Source: Siphonodentalium dalli
Lineage: Eukaryota; Mollusca; Scaphopoda; Gadilida; Siphonodentaliidae
Direction: 5' to 3'
DNA: 64,000 nucleotides
Assembly: GCA_032622095.1 (NCBI GenBank)
Contig: CP136062.1
Span: forward strand, 156,234,875 to 156,298,874
Shown here one piece after another: positions 12,880-24,700 of the stretch (its first letter is position 1; the number at the start of each line of letters is the position of its first letter). Below the pieces are notes generated by a model, which was given only the letters and a program-made list of their open reading frames with translations, did not search any database and was not told the origin of the DNA. The position numbers were made by a program, and so were the translations under genes.

Positions 12880-13660
12880 TTTTCACTGAGGCCCGAACCA
12901 TTCAATTGTATAAAGGTTACACCCCCACTATTTCAGAACCAAATAAGTCCAATATGAACATTTGTGGATATTTAAGTCAGACATGAACCTATTTGTACGA
13001 GAGTGTTCTGGAAATGTATATGTATGTGTCTATATGATATACTGCACTACATGGTGTACTTTAAAGTCACATGGCGGTATGCGCTCCGAAATACACCTAA
13101 TAATATTCGCTGTAGATTTTTCCCGGTATCGAAATAGGTCGAGATATACTTCCATTTTACGGCAGTATAGTCCCAGACAGACGCATTGAACTCATACAAA
13201 ATATATCTTTGAAGACGGTGTTTGGTGCTAAACAAACAACAGCCATGTCACGGCATGGCACATTAAAGATAATTCTGTGTTACGCTATTCCTGATATTGT
13301 AGAAATAAAGAGCGTTTGTTTCACTTCTGTGCGAAAAATTGAAAACAGCTTGAAGATGTCTGTAACCATGGCAATTATTTATCAGAGCATATATATGATG
13401 CCGGAATATAAATAGTTCGTGTATCTGTCAACCTATATTATACCTCCTACTAAATTAGGCAGACAAATATTTGGAAGCTCGAAAGAGCCATGTCCGTTTA
13501 ACATACTAAACACATGGTGCGTTCTAAATCAGGAATCGAAGTCGGATAAACCATATTGTACGACCTTGCCTAAACCTACACACAAGGCTCGTCCTGATTG
13601 GTCAGTATCCTGTATTCCCATGCAGACGCGGACCGTCCTTTTGTAGTACAATTCTAGATA
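12880..13660. other. Non-coding stretch (copy A)
   Basis: Short open frames up to 75 codons occur on both strands, with no motif. Several are conserved in copy B only because the DNA is about 97% identical. Nothing else is seen. Copy B 51280-52060 is equivalent. Confidence 0.5.
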
Positions 13661-13666
13661 TTTTTA

Positions 13667-13693
13667 ATTGTACCACAAACAATGTGGTACAAT
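13667..13693. repeat. 11-bp inverted repeat with 5-bp loop (copy A)
   Basis: attgtaccaca at 13667-13677 is complementary to tgtggtacaat at 13683-13693. It is identical in copy B at 52067-52093. Probably the core of a small palindromic element; a bacterial-type terminator has no meaning here. Confidence 0.7.
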
Positions 13694-14042
13694 CAGTGAA
13701 ATGCTGCCAACGCCTCGAAATTTCAGAAGTCAAACCATACGGCCATTGGCTAATGTCATGCTAAAGACTGAAGAAAGAGACATATAATGACTAACTACTG
13801 TATTATACTGATTTTTATTTAAGTTAGAACAAAAATAAGTCTTAAATGAATTTGTTTGCCACAAAAACAATGGAAAGGGGTTGTCGTTCAAAAGTGACGC
13901 TATGTTTCACTATCAAGTCTAAGAGAAGAATTGTTTGGTGGAAAATCTTACCACGCAGAGCTAGAAACTGGGCTATTATATAACAGTTTGAACATATGTC
14001 ACTACAATTTCGACCAAACCATACAGTCGAATTACAAAAGAA

Positions 14043-14160
14043 ATAAATACACTGCGCATCGACGTCTATAGTAGAATTTGACCACATAAACTGATTGTAC
14101 TACCCCGCTTCGCGTCGTCCTACAATCAGTTTCTTTGTGGCCGATGCGCAGTGTATTTAT
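14043..14160. mobile_element. Palindromic MITE-like element (copy A)
   Basis: Outer arms 14043-14061 (ataaatacactgcgcatcg) and 14142-14160 are perfect inverted repeats of 19 bp. Inside them the ccaca...ctgattgta arm near 14081-14100 pairs with tacaatcag...tgtgg at 14121-14140. The centre is GC-rich (cttcgcgtcgtcc). A short nested palindrome without coding capacity is the form of a MITE. No target-site duplication was established. Confidence 0.55.
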
Positions 14161-15266
14161 GTCTTAAATAGATAAGAGCAACATCTCTATAAAGTGTCGC
14201 ACAATTAACTAAACTTATATAGTCATCTCCGTGATATGATGTATTCGTTTTAAAGTATAGTTTTCATACTCATAAGAGTCGCCGATAGATAAAGGAATCG
14301 CTATATGGCTAGTTAGGTGTTTCAAAGTGGGCAGATAGGCGCCGTTGGGTATGAGGAGCTAGAAAACAACAGCATTTATTATAGGCATCAACATGATACT
14401 AATCGTGCGGCTTGAAGATAAAGATTTTCTGAATTGGGGTGGAGTTGATGCATTAAATTGATAAAGACGGAGTTACCGATATCAAAATGTTTGGTTAGTT
14501 TTTAAAGATCTACAGTCCGATTTAACTTATTTGAGATAATGACCAGCTTACCGGGACAATGAAAAAGGAAAACTGAATTCAATTATCATCTGTTCTATGG
14601 CACGAGCGTCGCGACAATTGACAAAGGCATATACACCAGGTTTACGCGTATACAATATCATAATTAGAAATGCTGTGTATTATATTCCATGTTTGGGCAA
14701 CGGAATCATAGCTTCTCTTTATCAGAGACACTCTTTAACAGAGATCGCTGGAATATTGCTCAGTCGACAGAAATTGCAGTCGACATCTGACCATCGAAAC
14801 CTCCCGCTAATGGACCCAATCATCTTTATTTTGTGAATCAACGTTATTGCTGAGTACTCAGTTGTGATACAATCTGTAAGATTACTGTGGTAATAATATT
14901 CTATAACCGATGTCTATTACACGTCCATGTTGTGTTTACTTCTTGACACGGGTCGAATTAATGGTGTTAAACTAAAGACAACAATGTGATTCAGGGTATA
15001 TGTTCCATGTATAAGATTGACGTTGTATTATGCCAATTTGTGGAAAACATTAACTACCTTGACCAAATATATTCCTATCAAATGTCCCCATAAAATGTTC
15101 ACGTCACTTTAACCTGGACAACGCCGGGTCACCATGCTAGTACTATATATAGCATGTAATAAAATGCGTAGGAGCTGGGAGGAACACACTACTCACGTGA
15201 CTATTTCTGGCAAGCAACGTTAGAATGTGATTATTTATTATAATTAGATGAGGATTCAGCGTCCCA

Positions 15267-15273
15267 TATAAAG
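15267..15273 (+). promoter_or_regulatory. TATA box candidate of RGK gene A
   Basis: TATAAAG lies 110 bp before the ATG at 15377. That leaves room for a start site near 15297 and a 5' UTR of about 80 bases. Copy B has TATATATA at the matching place. Confidence 0.5.
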
Positions 15274-15376
15274 AGTCGTAGATAGGGACACCACTCATAA
15301 CGCATTTGCAACTCATCAGTTAATAAACCATCGCTGACATTTATATCGCACCTTCGATATCCTGTAATTTGTCAAA

Positions 15377-15701
15377 ATGTCTCGTCAAAATTATAAAATT
15401 AATGCTGAGGATCGTGACATGTACTCCTGTCGTTCTTTCAGCTTCACATCAAAAGGACTGATCAATAAGGGGGATTCGATGCAATCTCTGAGTGACGTAA
15501 GCCTAACATCAAGTAGTGGCGAATCGAGCGAGAGTTCTTCCCGTACTTCTAGCTGTTCTGACTTCTTTTACGCAGACGAATCGGTGCTAGGCCAAGAATG
15601 CTGCCGTGTAGCTGTCGTAGGTTCACATGGCGTTGGGAAGACGGCCCTGATACGACAATTTATGACGTCAGAATACGTTGGTGATGTCGACGATGTGGAA
15701 G
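15377..15701 (+). CDS. RGK gene A, exon 1
   Basis: Begins at ATG in a good context (caaaATGt) and encodes residues 1-108 plus one base. The donor is GAAG|GTTGGT. The frame would run on for three codons to a TAA at 15713-15715, which is intron. The exon includes the Ser-rich ESSESSSRTSS block (49-59) missing from copy B and the P-loop. Confidence 0.85.
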
Positions 15702-18700
15702 GTTGGTACCGTTAATTTATTTTATTGTTTAAAGATTCGAATGGGCACCTAATTAGTACCTAAGGTAATTTCCAGATAATATCAATATCAAATATAACCA
15801 GAACGCGCCACATGGCTTTTTGTCTCTGGAAGTTACATAATTATAATACATAAGACATGACTTTGTTCAGGAAATTGAACGGCACCGATCTCCAGTACCG
15901 GGGCTGTATACAAATCATATATTCCTTTCTTCAAATCGTCCATTGATGAACTAGCGACTACAAAACAAGGTAAACTGTTCATGTTAGAAATTACACGTGA
16001 AAAACATATTTACGGATATCCTTTTTTAAGTATGTCCCTTGTAATTTGAGTTCATGTCCTCTGTTCCGTTTGTAATCAGCGAATACAAAATAATAACACC
16101 GGTCCGTGTTATACAAACCGTTCTGATATATAGAAACCTCGATAAAATCGCCCCTAAATCGTCTATTATTCATATATTTGAGTTTTACGATGCGTAAACC
16201 AGACATAAGAATAAACGCGATGTGTTGCATCCCAAAGGGATAATTACACTCACTTCATTTGCTGTAGTATTTTCCCCATCGATATCCAAATATTAAATGC
16301 TTTTAAATAGGGTAATTATATCGGTATGGGAATGGACGTTGCATATTAAATTTCGCTATGACAACGCAAGACGTCGCGGCAACGTCACTACAAAGTTCCC
16401 AATATTTAACAATAGTTCACATTTAATCTATGTGTGTATATAAGTGTATTACGGGTTGATAGTTTTCACTACAATAACTATAATTATTAATCGACGTATC
16501 ATAACAAAATGACAGATTGAATGGCATTTATCGTGTCCGACCAAAAACTGTTCGCAATATACATATATGGTAAATGGACCAATATCATAGCAATTAGCCA
16601 GGCTGCTTAACAAAAGGTAAACAAATGTACGACAGATTATAACACATCGCTATCGCGACGAGCACTGACGGAAATCGTTATTGTATGCTGTAACCCTTGC
16701 TACACTAAAGCATCATTGAATAGTTGTGATCCCAAATGAAATGTTCAGACAATAAGCTCAACAAACGACCATTGTCTTTGTTGAACTTATTATCTGGACG
16801 GTTCCCTCAACAAATAGGGCTCCTTCTGCTATATTATGTATCTGTCGTCTGTTTTTATCACATAACATGCCTCCAAACAAATAATAGACTATTCCAACAT
16901 ACCGTCGTGCGCGCAAGTGAGTTAATTGTGGTCCTAAATATTCACATAGGTTCATATTGAACTAATTTGATTATGACATAATCCCATAGAGAGCTTATAC
17001 GGTTATTATATGTCGCGTCGATGAAAAAGTGACAAAAGAATTCCAATATGGGCTTATTTATTATTGAAAGAGTCCCATAATGGACTGTTTTAAAACCCGC
17101 TTATATGTCCACATAGAGCATATATTCAGCCTATTTCGCACACAAAAACAAGCCCGTTATAAGCTTATTTTCACGAGAACAGGCTGATTATTCATATGTA
17201 CACTTTTCAACTGACTATGAAAATCCATTTAGTATAGCAAGAGTTAATGCCCCTCACCCAAAGTTAACTTAGTTAAGTATAAAATATTGGAAACGTTTAC
17301 AACATAGCTGTGACATTGACAGATAATTTTCCCGAGAATACGAAGCCGGTATATTATTACGTCATGAATTATCAACCAACATGTATCATACCTCCTTCCA
17401 AATTATGTTGACAGAATTTGGAATCTCGAATGAGTCATTTGAGGACTTAAAATATTTGTCAAATTTTACTCTTCAGGTACCAAATCGCTTCTATAATAAT
17501 AAATAATTTCAGAAATCAAATAAATCATTACATACATTATTGTTTTGGCCATATGAGAGGAAGCTTCATTAATTTTGTGTCACAATGTTGATTTTATGAT
17601 TTATTACATAGCACAGCCCCATATATTGCAATGAAGAATAAACCAGCCACATTTAGGCCAATACATTATTGCGGATCACCGCCTAACGATATATTAAGAC
17701 ATGTCTCCTCAGACCTTAAAATATATCTAGTAGTAATTTTAAATTCCTAAGCAAATATTTTGACAAGAACATTACAATAAAATTGAAAATGTCGACAAAA
17801 AAGCTTGGAAACACGGAAGATTTCTAACACAGTGTTTTTGGCAAAAAAAAAGCTTGGCATCACAAATTATTAACACCGATATGGAGAATAACAGTGTCGG
17901 TAAGATGATGTCATGTTTTATATTGCTTGCTACTATTTCCAGTTCCGCCTTTTCTAGCTATGCTACTGCTGTAACAGTGCTGTTCACAATTGGTATTCTG
18001 AAATTCGATTTGTTGTTTGCATTGATTCATTCGCTATATTCCAGAAGATGATGACGATAACATCAAACAGGTGTCTGTCATGTTAAATGGAGAACAAGTA
18101 TGGCAATGCTTTAACGAGGAACTAACAAATCAGGTATGATCTAATCCATACCACGGACATTTTGCTCCTATTCACTGTCTAAAATATATTTAATGCTTTA
18201 AATTAAATATAATGACGGCCGGTACGACTATATATATCTCGAGTTTTAAATTAAAGATGTATTCATGTTTCCAAACCACCCGTAACTGGCATGGGGCGAC
18301 AAATGTGTTTACTTAAAGTACACATTTCAAAGATAACATATAGCATATAATTTTTTTATCAGTCGATGTATTCGCCTACAATTACAATACTTAAGTTAAG
18401 AAATATGATTACATATATAATAAAGCTGAGTGTAAAATTTTCAAGAGTGGAATTGTGGTTTTAACCACGAGTCTTTTGGCGAGTTTTTAAAACCACAATT
18501 CCACTCGTGGTGACAATGTGGTACTGATGGTCCTATATTCGAGGGGCACACTTACTCAATTTAAGATATTACGGAAGTAGTGGCACGGGTTTCTGTTTAT
18601 TTAGCAAGTGTCTAAACTCGAGGGAAATGTGCGGCCCAAGCAGCCCAACATATTTATTGATTTATTTTAATTGTGATTTTGCGAAATAGTGAATTGGCAT

Positions 18701-21700
18701 ATACTAATAAATGACGCTTCCGCGTGCATCGTCTTGGTCGCTGCGGGACTTTCAACTCTTCCAAAAACCAGGATCTTTGTTTGTAATGTATGTCAGTAAG
18801 TGCCTATTCGGGGTACCAGTTACAACAACAACAATAACAACATCCAGCCTATGATTCATGGAAAAATGTTATTAAAAAGTTGATGTACATGATACAATCT
18901 AAACGCACAAATACGAAAACAAAGTTGTTTAAATGAGAACTTTACAAGAAATATTGTTGTCGATCTGAAACTTCGAAACTATGAAATAACTGGATACACA
19001 ATTAATTATCAAACAAGAGTATTTTATGTGTCACGTCTCGTTCCGAAAATATCATTATACACACCATCTGATAACGCAGTTTATTCAGGGACGGGTGTGT
19101 AAATAAGGGGCACAGTTATTTAAAAGATGACTGAAAGTTGAACCCACAACACTTACACAATGTACGTATGCCTGGGTTGGGCACAGGCTAGAATTTCATA
19201 TTTGACACATAAATCATTTTAATGTGGGCCGGTATCAAGGTTAAAAATGGTCACCACTCGGATTTCGAAAACAAATTTATTTCATGCAGATGACAAATTT
19301 TGATAAGTGAGACCAGTATATGTAGCCACTGTTTCGCGGACATCGCTGCTACCTGATACGGGTGTGGTAAAAGTAAAATGAAACATTATTTTCAAAACTA
19401 ACAAAACATGCTCTAATTATAACCAACCTTTTCTCAATACACACACCAGATCCCTTTTACCCCTACTGAACATTTGAAACCAGACTGTCACCTTAATGGA
19501 CGTGTCATTTCGTTTGTTTGCGATGGAGACCATATCTACACATGCTATGTATGATAATATGTATAATGATCGTTGACACGCCTTGTATATTTTCAACCGC
19601 AATAAGCAATATTGGTTGCGGTTTAACGCCACGTGGATATTTTCCCCCATCATATTTTGTTTGAAAAGGTCTAAAAGGCTATTACTATAAATTATTTAAG
19701 CTCACACTTCTTGAATGAAATTTTAATGAAATTTCAGTCGTCCACTGTACCTTGCAGTGTGAATGTTAGCATTTCAGTTAAGATTAAAAGAGCATGATAC
19801 CTTGAAGAAGTACATATCATTTGAAGAAACATCAATGACGACATATACACATTGATGTGGACAAAGGCGACATATGCCAATATGTACACAAGCAGAGTGG
19901 TATATATATCATGAAATGTTCCTTCTAAGTCGGTAGATTTGCCGAAACATTGTTAGTGAGAATATTGTCAAATTGATGCGATGCCAAACACTCCTGCACG
20001 GTGATAAAATAAATTGGAGAATAATCTTTCTCACAGTATTTATAATTAACAGATAATATATCAAAACACATCATCATTATTATATATTAAATAAATGCAG
20101 TGAATATGGCGAAATAGTTTTCATTAGTTTATCGCCGATTGTTGCGTCCAGAATCGAGAAGTAAATATCTACATTTGAGCGAAGTTCAGATATTTTCTAT
20201 GGAGTACTCACTATTTGCTTGACATTTTCGGCGATGTTAGTATAATGACACATTCACCAAATTGGCATAGCACAGGATACTAATGGTGATATTTGCTGGT
20301 CTTGCAATGACTTGCATGTGACATTCCAGTTTCTGCAGGTGTGGGTGCAGACATAAGACAGGGTGCATATCGAATCAACTTAACAAATAATAATTGTGAT
20401 ATTTAGAGAAGGGACACTCCAGTTTCAGCAGGGCCGGGTGTAAAATGATGGGAGCATCAAACCAGTGCACACTAACTATAATATGAACCCTCAACACAAT
20501 GCCTGGTTAGAGCACAGGTTTATGCTTTAAGATTTGGTTGCAGCATTATTATTTTAATGGGGATATAAATAGACAGAGTGGCATAGACCCCTTGATATTA
20601 TGTGACACAAACGACATTTTCGAGCATAACTGGAAGAACGCTATTTCCTAACTCCAACATCAAAACTGTTCTAAATACTCACCATTGGGATTTTCAAAAA
20701 CAAATTTGTTTTAATGCAGATGATAAATGTAGGTGGTAAAACGGCATCAGCGTCGGTGGCCACTGTTTTGCAGAAATCGGTACTACTGCGGGTGGGAGGC
20801 AACGTAGTCTGAAATAATATTTTTTCAAAACTCAAAGAAACCCGATAAAGCTCACAAATTAATAACTAACATTCTCTCAATACACGTGGCATATCCAAGG
20901 TGCCAGCAAACACTGGTACACTATTTTAAGAAATTTATCCCTATTGATAATTGGAAAATGTTGAGTGTCGCACCATTATCTGAATGAAAATCGTACAAGG
21001 ATTTGTAGAAATTGGCTGGAATCCTGAAAACATATTATAGTTTATTGATATTTAAAGTGACTTAAATGCGAGGGTTTATTACGCTGTGATATTTTTGTCT
21101 TTTTTGGAGATAATGTTTTAGTTTTGCCACTTTCCTTCAATATCACGTTAAAATATGTCTCTTGTGCCTAAAACGACAGTAATCCGTAACCACACTAAGG
21201 GCGTCTCATTCTGTACAAGCTGGCGGTGTATGTCTTGGTCAAAAGCCATGACTAGTGCTTGATCAATCAATTGAACATAATGCTCGATTATTCCTGGATG
21301 ATAATTTACAAGATGCTGATGTTGAGAGGGGGTTCATCGGTCTTTGTCTTGAATACATTTGTTCTGGATATTCCTCTCGTTATAACTATTAAAGTCGGCA
21401 TTTCTACGTTGGCCTTAAGTTTTGTTATATGATGAGTCAGTCGTTTCCTATGATTGCCAATACTGGAAATGACACTGAGACACTGTTTTTTTGTATATAT
21501 GTAAATGTTTAGACAATATGTAGTCGGTACGGGTGGGGCATGGAAAGTGTTTTGGACGTGTGCATATTATATCCACTGCCCCAGCTGCGTGGCGCTATTT
21601 GGTTATATTTAAAAAATGCTCGTTGCGAGGTGTGAATTGGGAGTCTGGCGGTGTAGAACCTTCACAAATGGCGGGGCAACATGTGTCGTATATACTGATT

Positions 21701-24700
21701 TGTAATTGGTGGAAGAAATTAATCTATTTGCCCGCATGCTGAAAAAACAAATTCTTTAAATACAAATTTGTTGAAAATAATCAAGGATTTTGATTTGAGT
21801 TGCCTGCTCCTATAAATTTTTATCTAGACTAATGGCATTAAAATATTATATTGTACGAAATTTACCAACACTGACTGATATGCCAAGCACCAGAACAACA
21901 TGTATGGCATTGTTGATTAGACACCATCAATTGAACAGGGATTAAACAAAGATGGTGGAAAAAGAGTCATGAGCTATTTTAGAATCTGGATATCCAGCAT
22001 TTCTCTACGATGTACAACTCAACTTGAGCAACCTGGGTATATGCTGCTCAACTTTAAACAACTAGGATATCTACCGTATACTATATGCACCGTTTGGTGG
22101 AAATCGACTCGTCCGACGACAAGTAAAACCAATTTAATTAAACAGTGGTGGTGTAGAAAGTGGGGGTGACTGAACATAGCTGCTGTTATGACAAATTCAT
22201 ATTAACATACGAACATGTCACTGAATATAGTTGGGTGTCACGACCTTAGGAAAACATCAAATTTGAATCTCTGAAAGATGACAATAACTCTAACCATAAC
22301 TCTAACCGGAACGCGACCTCAATCCTAACCCGAACCGGTATGGGACGGTACCCTAACACTAACGAGGACGGAACCGTACCATAACACAAACCGAGACGGG
22401 ACCATAAACTGATCCGTAACTCTAACAGGGATACGACGGGACCTTAAGCATAATCCTAACCGGGACGGGACCTTCGTCCTTGGCGGAACAATCGGAACCG
22501 AACCATAACTCTAACCATAACTCGGGGCAAACATCAAATTTGAATCCCTGGAAGATGACGTGGGGCAGAAACAAAATACTGATTTCCAAACATGACAATA
22601 AAGAGACAGTTTCAACATATGTTTATATTACATGAGTTTAATCCGTAACATGATACGGACATATACGTTCAGAAGAGATATCCGTCATGGCTACTGGTTG
22701 AGGTGGTTACTTCAAATAAACGAGATAAATCACTACAATGACTAATCTACGATATGAGCATCACATTGAATCCTGATAATAAAGGAATATGAGAACGGTA
22801 ACATGGGAATATGGACATCGAGGTGTTATCATGTAATCAGGTAAGATTTAATCTAGTAATTAATGAGGACCTATGTTGACATTTCTGCTCAAATTTTATT
22901 TCAATGAATTATGTTTAAGGAGACTAATTACCACCACCCAACTACCACATACAAGTTCGAACTGATTTATGATAATATATTCCACGCACAGGAACAATTA
23001 TTCAAAACATTACTATTTATGGTTTTGCGCAATCATTCCGAAACTCGTTCTGTATGTGACTAGTTCGTATCTATAGTAAAATATATAAGTTTACTGAACC
23101 AATTCGATAGTGTTTCGTGTAATGTTGTCGTTGGTAGCTATATAATATTATACAGATACATACCAATGTTGGAAGGTTATACTATACAGTTCTAGTTTGA
23201 TGTAAGCAGATCACTCAACAAAAATATTTCCATGATGTTGAGTTGTTAACTTATTACACACTATAACAATAATTTAAGTTCGCTGGAAAATCAGGTTACT
23301 CAATGAGGAAGCCTACAACTGTAAGAGTTTACGCTTACCTGGTTGTTCTCCCTTTTACAGAATATGGTTCCAACTCATGACTGCGAAATATACGTAGTTG
23401 TCTACTCGCGAGGAGACCGGAAGTCCTTTCGCCACGCAATTGACATCCTGTTCCATTTGCGCCGAGTGAGCAAAGTCACCAAGCCCATCATTTTGGTGGA
23501 GAACAAGTGCGATCTTGTCCGAACAAAGGTCATCGCCGCCGGAGGTGAGTACCGTGTCTTTGCCAAACACTGAATTACTAGTAGTTTCCGAATGAAATGT
23601 TCAGATAAGTTCTACAACCGGCCAGTGTAGAACCTATTTTCTGAACATTATATATAGGTATGACTCATCTGCACTTGTATTATATGTTCGTCTGTCGTCT
23701 GCTAATAATATGTCATTCCAATATATACTGTTATACCTGATGGGAGAAACAATTTTGTGATGACATGGTTAACATCTCCATGGACAGTTTATTACATATA
23801 TTATTTCAGATGTTCTAGCAATGGGTCAATATCTTCAAAAGTTTAAATATGTTCACTAGACGCACAAAACACTTAAATATACTTTACCTAGATCCAGCTA
23901 TGTATGGGGCCATCTCCAACTCTCTTCAATAGAATATATGCAATAAATTAATGAATTTGAGTCATCGTGCATGAGTGAAAAAAAAACAGTAATTTAGTCT
24001 ATTACATCGCCCATGAAGAGTATGTACTGTCGCAAAGGGAGATAAATCATGAGTCAGAAATAAGCTAAATGTTTTTGAGCAGAAATAACAATTCTAAATT
24101 AAATTGAACGTGAGTTGAATCCTTGTGAACATCTGCAGTACACCGGTTTATCAAATAATTAACCGTTAACCCCGTCCCAATGTTTTAGTAAGACACACGT
24201 GTATTATCGCTGCGCGCAGTGACGTAAGGGCTTATATCAATGGTGTCGAAGCCAATTCGGGGACTTTATTATTATGTTAAACATAATGTAATTACGATAT
24301 TCGATTTGTGTTGCGTTATTTAGTGTTGGGTGTGAGATAACATGGTTGATACGGGTTGTTGACAAAATTGTTCAACATGAAAAGACACATTTGAAATTAA
24401 ATATATTCGCTCTTGAATGTGCCTTTACATCATATTTGGTTGTGATAAGGAACCCAATATTAATTTTGTTAACCCCAGCCTTTTCGATGTCGTTTTTCCT
24501 CGCTTATGTGTGACTGTGATAAAAATGGATGTTAAATTCGTCGCATTTCTATGCGAATTGTATTATTCCAATAAATTCGATTCTAGCCTCACAAAAGCTC
24601 GGTTCGAATATAATTTAGTGCACTCGGTTGATTACTTTCGTATAAATGTGCGACTCATTAGATATCCTCTATGTTTCAAGTTGTTCTTTTGTAGGAAAAT

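Larger units (their letters stand above)
18134..23360 (+). other. Intron 2 of RGK gene A (5.2 kb)
   Basis: Bounded by GTATGA and CTTTTACAG. It contains the 19-bp hairpin at 18445-18506, two diverged direct repeats (19080-19450 and 20400-20890) and a satellite patch (22252-22559). Because it is a phase-0 intron, a short extra exon could be inserted without breaking the frame. I did not find a convincing one. Confidence 0.7.

Noticed and set aside
15702-15715. Reading exon 1 of the RGK gene through to the TAA at 15713, giving a 112-residue protein
   Set aside because: A donor site fits at 15701/15702 and the remaining RGK domain is found in phase in three later exons.
15991-16230. Antisense 79-codon frame in intron 1, also open in copy B
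   Set aside because: The few differences between the copies (Leu/Ile, Ser/Pro, Arg/Ile) all alter the residue; no motif.
17854-18051. Hydrophobic 65-codon frame overlapping exon 2
   Set aside because: It crosses the exon 2 acceptor in another frame and stops inside it; no signal of its own.
23355-23570. Antisense frame over exon 3
   Set aside because: Shadow of the conserved exon on the other strand.
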